Assembly: GCF_000143415.4 (NCBI RefSeq)
Contig: NW_003314261.1
Span: 4,971,053 to 5,035,052 of the forward strand
DNA length: 64,000 nucleotides
From: Selaginella moellendorffii
Taxonomy: Eukaryota > Streptophyta > Lycopodiopsida > Selaginellales > Selaginellaceae
Direction: 5' to 3'
In this document: positions 34,034 to 46,534 of the stretch, one piece after another
Layout of the letters: every line of letters begins with the position of its first letter
Position numbering within the stretch: the first letter of the stretch is position 1
The notes under the pieces: generated by a model
The model's input: only the letters and a program-made list of their open reading frames with translations
Database searches by the model: none
What the model was told of the DNA's origin: nothing
Position numbers and translations under genes: made by a program

Positions 34034-35324
34034 ATGGAGAGAATCAAAGGATCTACTTGCCTGGTCTTGATGCTTGTCGCCGTGATAATGGTTGATCTGT
34101 GCCAAGCCCAGCTCTCCACCACTTTCTACTCCAAATCCTGCCCGAGAGTAAAGGCTATTGTCAAGGACGCAATGCAGAAGAAGTTCAGCGAGACCAGAGT
34201 TGTAGCCGCTGGAACACTCCGACTTTTCTTCCACGATTGCATGATAGAGGTCTGCTCCCAATTTCCAGTTCCTGGATTGTTCCTCTCAGCCCCGATTGTT
34301 CCTCCACTTGAATTTCCCAAGCTTTGCCTGCTGAATTGTTTAATTGCCGATAGCTGACCACAACTCCTGTCCAGGGATGCGATGGTTCAGTCATAATTGC
34401 CTCTACGAACACGAACAAAGCCGAGAAGGACGCAGACGACAATCTTTCGCTTCCTGGAGATGCCTTCGACGCTGTTTTCAGAGCTAAAGCCGCAGTCGAG
34501 AAGCAATGCCCGAACACAGTCTCCTGTGCTGACATCCTCACCATGGCCACCAGCGAACTTCTCCAGCTCGTAAGCATCAATCGATAAGTATACCGGCATC
34601 GCCTCACTGACACTTTCCCCTGTGCTTCAAAGATTGGAGGACGCGGCTGGGATGTAAGGCTTGGAAGAAAAGACGGCAGAGTGTCACTAGCTTCGAGAGT
34701 TCCCGGGAATTTGCCGAACGTAAACATGTCAGTTGCTCAGCTCACTTCATTCTTTAAAACTCGAGGATTCAGCCAAAGAGAATTGGTCGTCTTGTCCGGT
34801 AAGTTTTTGAAAACCGCCCCTGTGACCCTGTTAAATTCCCCTGTCCCGTGTTACGCATCTTCGATCATGCCTGTTCCTGATTTTCCTGTTCCTCCTTGTT
34901 TCCCTGACCAATTTTCCTCCACTGAGCAGGAGGCCACAGTGCTGGTTTTGCTCACTGCAACAAGTTCATGGACCGGATTTATGGCAGAATTGATCCAACC
35001 ATGGATACCGGTTACGCCAGGGGTCTCAGAGGTACATGTCCCCAAAGGAATCTGGACCCGACTGTCGTTGCCAATCTCGACACCACCACTTCCACCACGT
35101 TTGACAATGTCTTCTACCAAAACCTCAAGAGCAAAAAGGGCCTTCTCCGCTCCGATCAAGTGCTATACACCGACCCGAACACTAAGAAAGTCGTGGACTC
35201 GTTTGCCTCCGACAACACTGCCTTTCTCATTGAGTTCGCCGCGGTCATGGACAAGTTGAGTGCCTTCAAGGTAAAGACAGGCTCTCAAGGTGAAATCCGG
35301 AAAAACTGCGGGGTGATCAATTAG
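34034..35324 (+). CDS. Secreted class III peroxidase
   Basis: Four exons (34034-34249, 34375-34569, 34633-34798, 34930-35324) give 323 residues, the standard length. A signal peptide ([20 protein letters not shown], cut near CQA) is followed by [17 protein letters not shown]. The distal haem site is RLFFHDC, the calcium-site loop [10 protein letters not shown], then [12 protein letters not shown] and the proximal His in [14 protein letters not shown]. The Cys pairs expected for four disulfides are present, as is the usual ending near NCGVIN. Such enzymes act in the wall on phenolics with H2O2, for example in lignification. The classic four-exon structure is kept. The substrate cannot be told. 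Confidence 0.93.
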
Positions 35325-35920
35325 TGGTACTGTCCAAAACTATGTACGGGGAAAATAATACCTGGATGATTTTTTTTTTATCTAGACAAGTTGATAATAA
35401 CACTCGGTTCGCTTCTGTAACTTTCAGGTCATTAATCTGGAAGAAAAAGAAGAAAAAGAATCACTTAGCTCATATCCCATCGAATAGAAGCTTGTTCGCA
35501 CGTGGTCAGGAGCGATTCCGTGTTCACAAACCGCCATCTCTCGTTGGTCGCTAGTCTTTCTCAAGACTACAGCTACGATTGTTCAGATCCTCTGGAAAAA
35601 ATTCTCTCCACGCAAAGCTTATCTGGAGAGTTGACTTAAAATCATAAAGTAGCGAACGGGAAAAAAGACATACAGATCGCTATCACCTACACGACTGATC
35701 GAGACAAATGACGCTGGAAACTGGAGACCGAGACCCTCGCCATTGAAGAAGCAAGCACCGCGATTAAGATCCAAAGATCTAGCACACAGCACATAAACGC
35801 AGACACGCACGACGACCCACCACCGCAGAGACGTGTACATTTGTGAGAGATACTTCTGGAAAAAATGACTCTTTCCATACCGACATTTTGAAGAAAAACA
35901 GATCAATAGATGCCTAGCAA
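35325..35920. other. Region between convergent genes, no gene seen
   Basis: Contains the 3' ends of the peroxidase and CRM-protein genes. Open frames here lack family motifs. Confidence 0.5.
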
Positions 35921-37030
35921 TCAGCAACCATGTGCCTTCCATCCGCGTTCCTGGAGGAAGCAAACCAAACTGTAAACAAGCCGGGGAGAAACGCAACGGC
36001 GCAAAGTCCAAAACAGAAGAAACAAAACATACTTGTCGTGAATGTGGCCTCTTTTTTCGATCCATCTCGACCTTCTGCTTCTTCTCGTCCATCTCTGCCT
36101 TCCGGAGGCTTGGCCTGTATAGAAGGAGTACGTGACCGATCTTACCAACGACTTGGGCCTCTAAACCGTGCTCCAAGTCCAGCATAACTTGGCTTATATG
36201 TGTCGGACAATTGTCAAGGACCCTCACCTACAGTTATAAAAGCAGAGAAATGTGGTTGTCCATTGCAGAAAAAAAAGAAAGTATGGCAAACCTTCATAAG
36301 TTCGTTCTTCTCCAGAGCGTCGCCCAAACACTTGAGTGAGTTAGGAGTAACTCCCCACTTCCCTACCTGCACGAAAGCAAAGCGTTTCACAGTGAAGGAA
36401 AAAAAAAAAAAAAAAACTATATCTCAAGCAAAACAAAAAGCTTACGTGATGAAGCGCAATGGATTTTCCCAGCCGATGTGCATGTCCACGGAGCTCTTTC
36501 TTTTCTTTTTGACTCAATGGTGGAAATCTCGACTTCCATGGACCCGGTTTCTTCTTTTCGGTCCCAGTATCTTCGGCACTGATCCTTTTTATAATTTCCA
36601 ACTCGCCCGGATCATCATCGTCATTGTCAGCAAATTTTTTTCTGGCTTCCAGAGAGTCACCCTCTTCTTCTTCTTCTTCTTCGTCATCATTTTCTTCCTC
36701 CTCTTCTTCGTCGAAATTCCCTTCTTCTTCGTCATCAAGCTCATCTTCCTCCTCGTCTTTTTCTTCTACTCGAAATATTTTCTCCTTCTTCGCCACAGCG
36801 CCAGTGCTCGCCATTCGCCGGAACGCCAAGCTCGACCATGCCGGAATGACCTGCTGCCGGGAGATTGATACCCTACACACCTGTGGCGGATAGATTCGAG
36901 CAGCGAGCCGATTGATCCTCCAAACCCGGCCCTTGAGCACTGGGAAGCACGTCGCGGCGACGCTGGATGCCACCTTCGCCATCGCTGCTGGCAATGTGGC
37001 TCCTCCTCCTCCACTCCGGCTCCAAATCAT
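35921..37030 (-). CDS. Single CRM-domain (YhbY/CRS1) RNA-binding protein, organellar
   Basis: Exons 37030-36446, 36366-36292, 36227-36033 and probably 35950-35921 give 294 residues. The N-terminus is Arg/Ala-rich, without acidic residues, and fits an organelle targeting sequence. Residues about 85-135 are an extreme Glu/Asp tract coded by GAA/GAG/GAT repeats. The CRM domain follows: LSQKEKKELRGHAHRLGKS, the GxxG-like loop in VGKWGVTPNSLKCL, ALEKNELMKVRVLDN and QVVGKIGHVLLLYRPS, then a basic tail. CRM proteins bind RNA in intron splicing or ribosome assembly in plastids or mitochondria. The last 30-bp exon is the least certain part. Confidence 0.8.
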
Positions 37031-37160
37031 CCCTGCATTGGGAGGGAAAACGCTAAAACCCTGGAAGGGCTCAATTAGGGCGCCTGGGGATCTTTATATT
37101 TTAGGGCTCCTCCCTGGAACCCTAAAAAACAGGGATCTTTTTCTCTTCGTGTTTTCCGCC
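37031..37160. promoter_or_regulatory. 130-bp bidirectional promoter with telo-boxes (CRM / DUF1218)
   Basis: Start codons of two divergent genes are 130 bp apart. Telo-box-like AAAACCCTGG (about 37055), TTTTAGGGCTCC (about 37099) and GAACCCTAAAAAAC (about 37117) lie between them. Telo-boxes are common in promoters of plant genes for RNA and protein synthesis. Confidence 0.6.
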
Positions 37161-37997
37161 ATGGCATTGGGACTCGTTGCTCGGGCGGCGCTCCTCGTTT
37201 CTACTCTGGGTGCGCTGGCTTTCATCCTGGGGATCATGGCCGAGAACAAGAAGGTATTGTGAAATTGCGTGATTCTTAGCTCTAGGCATTGAAATTCCGG
37301 CTTGATTTGCAGCCCGAAAGCGTGGCAAGCACGACAGTGAACGGCATCACGATCTGCCATTACCCTAGCGATGCGAGCATCTCGCTGGGAGCCGCGGCAG
37401 TGGCGGTGCTCTTCGTCACGACCTGCGTAGCTCTCGTTGCCTTGTTCTTTCCCTACGACGGGAAGCACATTCCTCACGGTGTTCTCTGGAAGAACGCCGC
37501 GTTTACAACATTCTTCGTGCTCAGCCTGTAAGTTCCTCTTCATTCCTGTCCTCTTTCCTTGTTCATTCAGGTAGAAGTGGCAGAATCCGCGGATCTCATG
37601 GACTTATAGTTCATTTCTTCGTTCTTTTGTTGTCAGATCTTTTATAGAGTTCCTAGTTTGAAGGATCTCATGAAAGCTCGTTTTTTTGTTTCGCAGAGCT
37701 GTCTATCTCACGGCCGAGGGGCTCCTGCTGTGGACTACGATCAGCGAGAGCATGCATCACAAGCAAAACAAGCACTATCACTTGGCAGCCGACGGGTGCC
37801 CGACGGCAAAGACTGGCCTTTTCGGTGGAGCGGCGTTTTTGGCTCTGGACAGCACCCTCTTCTGGCTCATTTGTCTCATGCTCCTGGGAAACGCTCGCGA
37901 GGATCACTTCGGGATGGAGGATGAGGCCTCCATGAAGGGAATCTACGCGGAAATCCCTCACGACTCCACCGTCATCCCTCCCGCGAACAAGGTCTGA
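37161..37997 (+). CDS. DUF1218 four-pass membrane protein (MWL/DEAL type)
   Basis: Exons 37161-37253, 37313-37527 and 37697-37997 give 202 residues. Four hydrophobic segments are visible: about 5-25, 52-75, 90-115 and 155-175. The phrase GCPTAKTGLFGGAAFLALDS and the Cys in ICHYP are typical of DUF1218. The first segment may serve as a signal anchor. Members such as MODIFYING WALL LIGNIN influence lignin content, and DEAL affects leaf symmetry; the biochemical role is not known. Shares a 130-bp promoter region with the CRM gene. Confidence 0.88.
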
Positions 37998-38717
37998 TCT
38001 GAAACAGCGAAGTTTTACCCTGGCCTCCCGCAAGTATCTTCCCTCCTGAAAGTAGGCCAGTTATGGAATATACAACCATTGACAGACTGCTTACCATTCT
38101 CTCTTGAGCGTTGTCGCATTTGCTTTGTTTTTATGTTTGATTCTCATTCTCTTTTGGCTGGCTTTGTTTTGCAATGTCGTTGAGCGCGATCAAGAGAATC
38201 AAGAGGTAAATGCTCTCCTTGGTTAAGTTTGTTGACCAAAACTTGTTTTTTGTAGGTACAGATGTGACAAGCCAAGCGTCACTCACTCACGAGATTGGAT
38301 TTTCTGTCCATCCCTCTTTCTTTTTCCGTTGCAGAGAGATGGACCTATATAGTGAACACATCATCACCGGCGCATATTGAGAAGTTCCATCGATATGAAG
38401 GTGATGGTTGTAGTTTCAAGTTCCAGCTATTGAAGGTTTAACCGAAGCGGTACAAGAATTTCTTCAATCATCTCGCAGCTCAACGAAGCGGACGAAGCGG
38501 TGCAACCGCAGCAGCATTCAGTACTTTCGATTCTTACCATCAATGCGGGGATCGTGAGGAGCATTGGAGTGTCAACCACTATTTACTTCTCCGGAATATT
38601 TTTGGAGTTATCAGAGAAGATCCTTCTCCTTGCTGGAGTAGAGCAGAGGTCGCTGGCCTGGCGTTTATAGCGCGCCGGTCTTTCTTCCAATCCAGCGGAA
38701 CAACGGAAGCTGGAGCT
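37998..38717. other. Intergenic region, no gene seen
   Basis: About 720 bp with the DUF1218 3' end and the FAO promoter. No recognisable coding pattern. Confidence 0.5.
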
Positions 38718-41132
38718 ATGTCTTCCGCCACTGCTACTGGCTGCGCTGTTGAAGATGGCGATGAGATTTCCAAGCTCTTGAGCTTCACTCATCCGGAGCT
38801 CCGGGGCGGAAGCAGGCCTTTGAAGCACAGCTTCTCGCCGAGGCAGATGAAAGTTCTTAACGCCATTTGTGACACTCTGGTGCCGTCGCTGCCCGTGGAA
38901 GCGAGCAAGCAAGACAATTCAGCCAAAGCGAAGTTTTTCGAGCTCTCAGCGTCCGAGTCAGGCATCGTTCCGGAGGTAAAATAACTTTTTCTGTTTCTTA
39001 TGAAGCGCAGATTTGATTTCGACGTTTGACAACAGGTCGCTGGGATGATCTGCGCGTGGACGACTGCTCAGCAGTACTTTCTGATCTACATAGCTTTCCT
39101 GATGCTGTCCACTCGCCTGGGGACTCTTCTACTTGCGGGCTTCAGCTGCGTCACCACAGAGTTCCCGTTCGTGCAGCCTTTTCCCCTCCTGGAGCTCGGA
39201 AAACGCGAGAAGATCCTCCTCACCTGGTCTCGAAGCATCTTTCACAAGCTCCAGATGCTCTTCAAAGTCGTCAAGTGCTACACCCTCTTCAAGTTCTATT
39301 CCAGGGTCATGACACTGGTTTTCTTTCTACATCCTTGCTGATCCTTTCTTCTCCAGGCTGACAAGAAGGGACGAAACCCCGCGTGGAAGGCCATTGGCTA
39401 CGAGGTCCCGGAGCCAGTCCTGGAACACCAAGAGCCGCTTCCAAGCCCTCTGGAGCGCAGGCTCGTGGATGCCAAAGCTCCAGACTTCCAGTCCCGGCTG
39501 GCGGAGCTGGGCTGCGCAATGCTGGACAACGTCGACCATCTAGAGGAAAGAAACGATCCTTCTACCGCCAGCGGCAAGGACTTCGGGATAAAATGCGACG
39601 TGGTGGTGGTAGGCTCTGGTTCCGGAGGCTCCGTCATAGCCGCGAGGCTCGCGCAGCAGGGATTCAAGGTGGTGGTGCTAGAGAAAGGTGGCTACTTTCC
39701 ACGCCGGGGCCTCTCGCTGCTCGAAGGTCCGTCCATGAAGGCCATGTACGAGCAAAGTGGAGCTCTCACAACGGAGGATGGCTCGGTGATTCTCCTGGCC
39801 GGGACAACTCTAGGCGGGGGCTCGGCCGTCAACTGGGCCGCATCGCTCAAAACTCCAAAACACGTGCTGGACGAGTGGACGTCCCTGGGGCTGGAGGACC
39901 GTTTCGGGGGGCCCGAGTACCAGCACGCGATGGAGGCCGTCTGCCAGAGGCTTGGCGTCCAGGACGTCTGTACGGAAGAGAGCTTCCAGAACCGGGTGCT
40001 GCGGCGGGGCTGTACGAAGAAGGGATATTCCGTGGGGGACATCCCGCGGAACGCCGCGCGGGATCATGGCTGCGGCTTCTGCGGGTTCGGCTGCCCGGCG
40101 GCCGCCGCGGTGAGGAAGCAATCGGCGTGTGACACATGGCTCTGCGACGCCGCCACGGCGGGCGCTGTGGTTGTGACGGGCTGCCGGGTGGACCGCATTC
40201 TCACCGCGCCGCAGGGTGGGCAGGGGGAGAGGTCGTACAGGGCCCGGGGTATATCCTCTCGGGCGGGGGAGGCTCGCTTCTACGTGGAGTCGCGCGTCAC
40301 GGTGGCGGCGTGCGGCGCGCTCTTCACTCCGCCGCTGCTCCGCCGGAGCGGCGGACGGAACCCCCACATTGGCCGCCACCTGTCGGTGCACCCGGTGGTA
40401 GCGGCGTGGGGCTACTTCCCGCGGGAGGATATTCTGCCGGGCAACAGCTACACGGGCGGGATCATGACTGCCTTCTCCAGCGAGGCGGCGCGGTGGGACA
40501 CCACGGGGTACGGCAGCATTCTAGAGACGCCATGTGTACACCCTGGCAATTATGCAGTGCTGGCGCCCTGGAGATCCGGCGTGGATGCCAAGCGCCAGAT
40601 GCTCAGATTCCCGCGGACGGCCACGATCATCGTCCTCAACCGCGACCGGGGCAGGGGGACCGTCGATGAGACGCCCGGCGGGAAGCTCATTTTGGAATAT
40701 CCGCTCTGCTTCTCGGACAGGGAGAGCCTCGTGGAGGGGACCGAGCTCGCGGTGAGGGCGCTGGTGGCGGCCGGGGCGGAGGCGGTGGGATTACACTCCG
40801 TTGCTGGCGAGATCTTCTCGGTGGATCAATCTTGGACGCCTCTGCAGCGGGAGAAGGAACTGGAGATTTTCTTGAAGCGAGTGCTGGGGAGAATGTTTCA
40901 GAGGCTGTCCACGCCGATCATATCTGCCCATCAGATGGGAAGCTGCCGGATGGGCACAGATCAGCGCTGCTCGGTGGTAGATCCCAATTGCGAGAGCTGG
41001 GAGGTGGAGGGGCTGTTTGTGGGCGATGGTAGCGTCTTGCCCACTGCGTCGGGAGTGAATCCCATGATCACGATCCAGTCGATCGCTCATTCCACCGCCA
41101 CTCGCATCGCAAGATCTCTAGCAGCACGATGA
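38718..41132 (+). CDS. FAO: Long-chain alcohol oxidase (FAO, GMC family), copy 1
   Basis: Exons 38718-38975, 39036-39305 and 39357-41132 give 767 residues. The enzyme oxidises long-chain fatty alcohols to aldehydes with O2 and FAD, at membranes. The N-terminal third is the plant FAO extension (SPRQMKVLNAICDTLVPSLP and a hydrophobic stretch near LGTLLLAGF). The FAD site VVVVGSGSGGSVIAARLAQQ is followed by GTTLGGGSAVNWAASLKTP, a Cys-rich CGFCGFGC motif and, at the end, ISAHQMGSCRMG and LPTASGVNPMITIQSIAHS with the GMC active-site region. Codons are GC-rich. The gene borders the AT-rich island on its 3' side. Confidence 0.93.
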
Positions 41133-42234
<1,102 letters not shown>

Positions 42235-42235
42235 G

Positions 42236-45200
42236 GTTATGATGCTATATACTAAAATTAGCATAATGGGATTTTGGTTTAGATATAACTTTTGCATTAT
42301 CTAAATCTCCTTTTCCTTATAACTTCTTTTCTTTTGTTTTTTTCTTTTTATTCATTTTTATGGTAGAGCAATAACCTTTTCCTCCTTTGACTTTGGAGAA
42401 ATAATTGGTGTAGTTGCTTGATGCTATGTGGTTGCAGTTGAATTATTGAACTTAGTTGCTAATAGCATTCACAATGTATAGTATAACTCCTCTTGCTCTT
42501 GCTACCAATCCTCATATCTAACCAAAGTTCTTCCATGGGAATCCTAGGGATGATATATACCATAGGTTTAACTACTTTACAGTAACTGTTACATATTATT
42601 TTTGGGATGATACTCGGCATTTGTGTGAGTTTCCCACATGTCTCCAAGGGATGACACTATAGTGGTACAATGGTTTGAGTGCAGCCATTCCCAAACATCT
42701 TCAAATGCACATTTAAATATGTTGATGATTGTGATAATGCCTTCTAACAATTATATCATCTTTGTCAAGAGCTATCTGAGTTAGTGATACAATTTAGCAT
42801 TTGTTTCCAAAGCCTTTTGCTTCGTGTGGAGATAAATATGTTAAAGTGAATCAAGTTAAGAATATTGTGGCTAGCACTTTATCAAAATTTTGTAGAATTT
42901 ATGTATACACTTGCTCCAACCACCTTTGATGATGCTCGTTGTTTGACAAAATATTATGAGACATTGTTTCTTCCACTTCTCACTACACTTCCTTGAGTTT
43001 CACTTTTTATGAGAGATGGTTTTATTCTAATGGAGGTTGATGTTGCTGCTACCCGAGTTTAAGGATAAGGGCAAGAACATAGTTATGGCTATGATGTCTA
43101 CTATTATATGAGTGATGAAGTTAATCACACTTATCAGCATTATTGGCATTTTCCGGATTGGCAATCTCTATTTTCTAGGTGGAAACCTTGGCATCAATAA
43201 CGTCCTATTGGTGTTATTATAGTGGAAGGTCTAAATACTAAAATGTTTTTAGGAAATGAGGAGTCACATGAGTAGTGGAGAGTCTTGTGTAAATAAGTCA
43301 TTGACCCCTCTATCTTTCTTTTAAGAGTATCATTAAGGGGTTCATTCGGTACCTTACTTTCCAAACTTGTTTTTATAACAAAAGGTTTTTTATTATTTTC
43401 TCTGTGTTGGTTGATATAGGATTGATTTTATCTTTTATTGCTCAGTCTATTACTATATATTGTTGTTTACATTTGTGTCATGCAGCAGAGTCAGTTTTCA
43501 TTTTTTATGGCAATGGCTATACATGTGCATATGTATAAGATAAGGCAAACCTAATTGTGTATGTGCATGATCTTAAGCTTGAATTGTAATCATTGTGAGT
43601 AGTGCCGAGTCAAGTTTTTTACTTTATCCTTAGTATAAATTGGTTGTAGCGCAATCATGCCAAATGTGACTTTAAAGTTTCTTTCCTTTATCTCATATTT
43701 CTTTATATTTCTTCTATTCCTTTTACTTTTGTTCGTTTTTGTTCCTTTGCTTCTACTTTTATTTCTATCACTTTTGTCTCCCCATTACTTCCTCCTATGT
43801 TTCTATTTTACTTCTCTATTCCCTTTTCTGATCCCTTCAATAGTCTTTGTGTTGCAGCAGTTGATTAACTCATGAAGGAGCATATTGATCTCTTTGAATT
43901 TAACCTATCATCTAGGGCCAAGATTACAACATGTCATCCTATTTCAATTAGAGGTGCTTATTTAATCAAGGTTTCTACTCATTATCAATCGCCCAAGGAG
44001 ATCAAGATTTTACATATAAACATCAAGGAAATGTTGGAGAAGGTGTTATTTGAAATTCACAAAGTCCTTGAGTGTGTAAACCTCATTTTATCATGAAGTT
44101 TGATAAAAGTATTCATTTTTGCATCAATTATCAACCATTAAACAAAATGACTATCCCAAATGAGTATCTTCTTCTTCATACTAATTTTCTAGATCATTTG
44201 GGGAGAAATCATTGGTTCATCAAGTTATATTTTGCTTTTGGGTATTGGCAAGTATCAATTGTTGACAAAAATGTTCCCAAGATAACTTTTGTATAAATTC
44301 TTGGTGATGTTGTTCCGTTTGAACAATGTTTTAGTGACTTTCTAGTGGATGATGGATGAGGTTCTTTATGATATACCAGAGGTGACTATTGACTTTATTA
44401 ATGATGTTTTGATCCACTCAAAGGGGTTGTAGAAGGAGCATATTCATGATGTTCAAAAGGTGTTGAATTGGTTATAGGAAGTTGGTTTAAAGTTAAAATG
44501 ATTAAAATGCATATTTAGGTCTAAGAACACAATTTATCTTAGGTACCATATTCCTTATAAAAATTTGTAAGTTAATGTTGACAAACTTATGGTTATTTTA
44601 AAGTTCCCTACTCTAAAGTGTGTGAATAATATGTTACACTTCCTAAGCAAGATGCAATATCTCAATTTTTTTATTAATAATCTTTTTGATTGCCTGATAC
44701 TGTTGTGAGTATTGTTAAAGTTAACATCATTTTTTATCTAGTCTAAAGGCTACATATAGACATTTATAGATTTCAAAGAGTTATTAATAACTCCTCTAGT
44801 TTTGGTGTATTCTAACTACAATTAACCTTTCATTTTGCATGTGGATGCTTCTATTATCAGTCTTGAAACTATATTGATACAAGAGAGCCTAAATGTGCTT
44901 GGTCAAAGCCATCCCATTGCATACATCAGCTATACATTATAATCAGTGGAGGTGCACTATTCCACAATAAAGAAGGAGTGTATATCAGTAGTTTACGGTT
45001 TTGAGAAATTTCATACATATCTATATAGCACTCAGACATTATTAGAAGTTACAATTATTTTATTATTGAAGCAAATGAACTTAGTTAGTTGTATTGTTGG
45101 CTTTGAAGCTTCAAATGTATGATTTTGATATTGTTCATCAGTCGGGGAGTTTTATAGTTGATATTGATACCCATTCTCGAACTCTTATTCCTTCTTCACT

Positions 45201-46480
45201 CTCTTCACATATTTTTGACAAAGCTATTATTCTAGAATCTTTAGATTTTTAGGAGGAAGATTTCATACCATTGGCAGTTGTTGTACTTCATGTTTAGTGT
45301 AAATAAGATGCAAAACAAATTTACCTTCTCTTGATAAAGTTCATGAGGCTTAAAAAGTTGAGCCATGGATTTAAAAGTTTTGTGATGGGTTTGAGAATTT
45401 TGTATCACGTGCTGATAACTTGCCATTTTGGCATTTACATTCTCAATATTGTTTTGAGGAAGACTTTTTTTATTTTATGGGGATGGATCTTGATTATCAT
45501 TTATGGCTAGTGGTGCCTTCAATATTTATTCCATGCTTTCTCCATGCCTACCATAATTTTTTTATTCTAGGTGGCTATATGGGACATTGTTATATGATTG
45601 AGAAGCTATATAGGTCTTTTTATTAGCCAAAGATGCAACATAATATTATCAAGTATGTGAGTAATTGTATTTGATGCCAAGTTTATAATACTCCCCCTTG
45701 TGCTGCGAAAAGATAGTTGAAGTTAATTGTAGTTTCCTATTTGTTTGAGTTCGTGGTATTTGATTTAATAGGGCCTTTTCCACGGTCAACTATTGGCAAT
45801 AAGTATATCATTATTACTTCTGATTACTTGACTCACTAGGTAGAAGTTAATGCTTTTACAAGTGTATCTATAGCTACTATTTGATACTTCATCTTCAATC
45901 GAGTGATGTTTCAATATCTTTGTTCAAAACAAATTCTCTCAGATAATAGTTTCACATTTATAGATTACATCAAGACCAGTTTGGGCTGCGCGACCGCCAC
46001 ATTTTCACAGGGGTATATCATCCACAAATGGATGGTTTAGTGGAACAGTTTGTTTAGACCTTCAAAGGGATAATCATGAAGTACGTGAACTTTTAGTATT
46101 TAGATTAGGATGGTTATTTGTCATCTCTTTGGTATACATATATCATAAGGGAGCAGAATTCTATTGGTGCTTCACTATATAAACTCTTATATGGTCATAA
46201 TTTTATATTACCAACATAGTTGAGTTTACCTTTGCGATTGTTATGAGCTGTTGGTATTAGGTTCTAGGATCAATATTTGGTGAGCATTCTTCCACTAGTC
46301 TGAGTAAAGTTTATTGAACACTTGGGCCGCATACAAGTGGGACAACAATGACATTACAACTCCCATCATCATCCACTTGCAGAATATAAAATAGATGTCA
46401 GAGAAGAGGGGATGATATAAGGTCTAAGTGTATAGCTATAATGCCATATACTAATATTAGCATAGTTTGATTTTGATTTT
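42236..46480 (+). mobile_element. Degraded Ty3/gypsy-type LTR retroelement, copy A
   Basis: A + strand relic with many stops. In order: a partial LTR (ATGCTATATACTAAAATTAGC at 42241) fused to leader DNA; Gag (about 42460-43000, with LQGMTLWYNGLSA-like coding); reverse transcriptase (about 44090-44600; phrases INYQPLNKMTIPNEYLL and INDVLIHSKG); RNase H (about 44750-45060; HVDAS); integrase (about 45640-46100; LTSDYLTH-like and LSDN). A 3' LTR start is seen at about 46415. The order RT, RNase H, integrase defines Ty3/gypsy. It is inactive. Confidence 0.8.
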
Positions 46481-46534
46481 TGAATGTATATGTATGTATG
46501 TATGTATATATATATATAATATATAGTATATTAT

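Noticed and set aside
39383-40669. Long alternative frames over FAO copy 1
   Set aside because: GC-rich shadow frames; the FAD motif and GMC motifs lie in the chosen frame.
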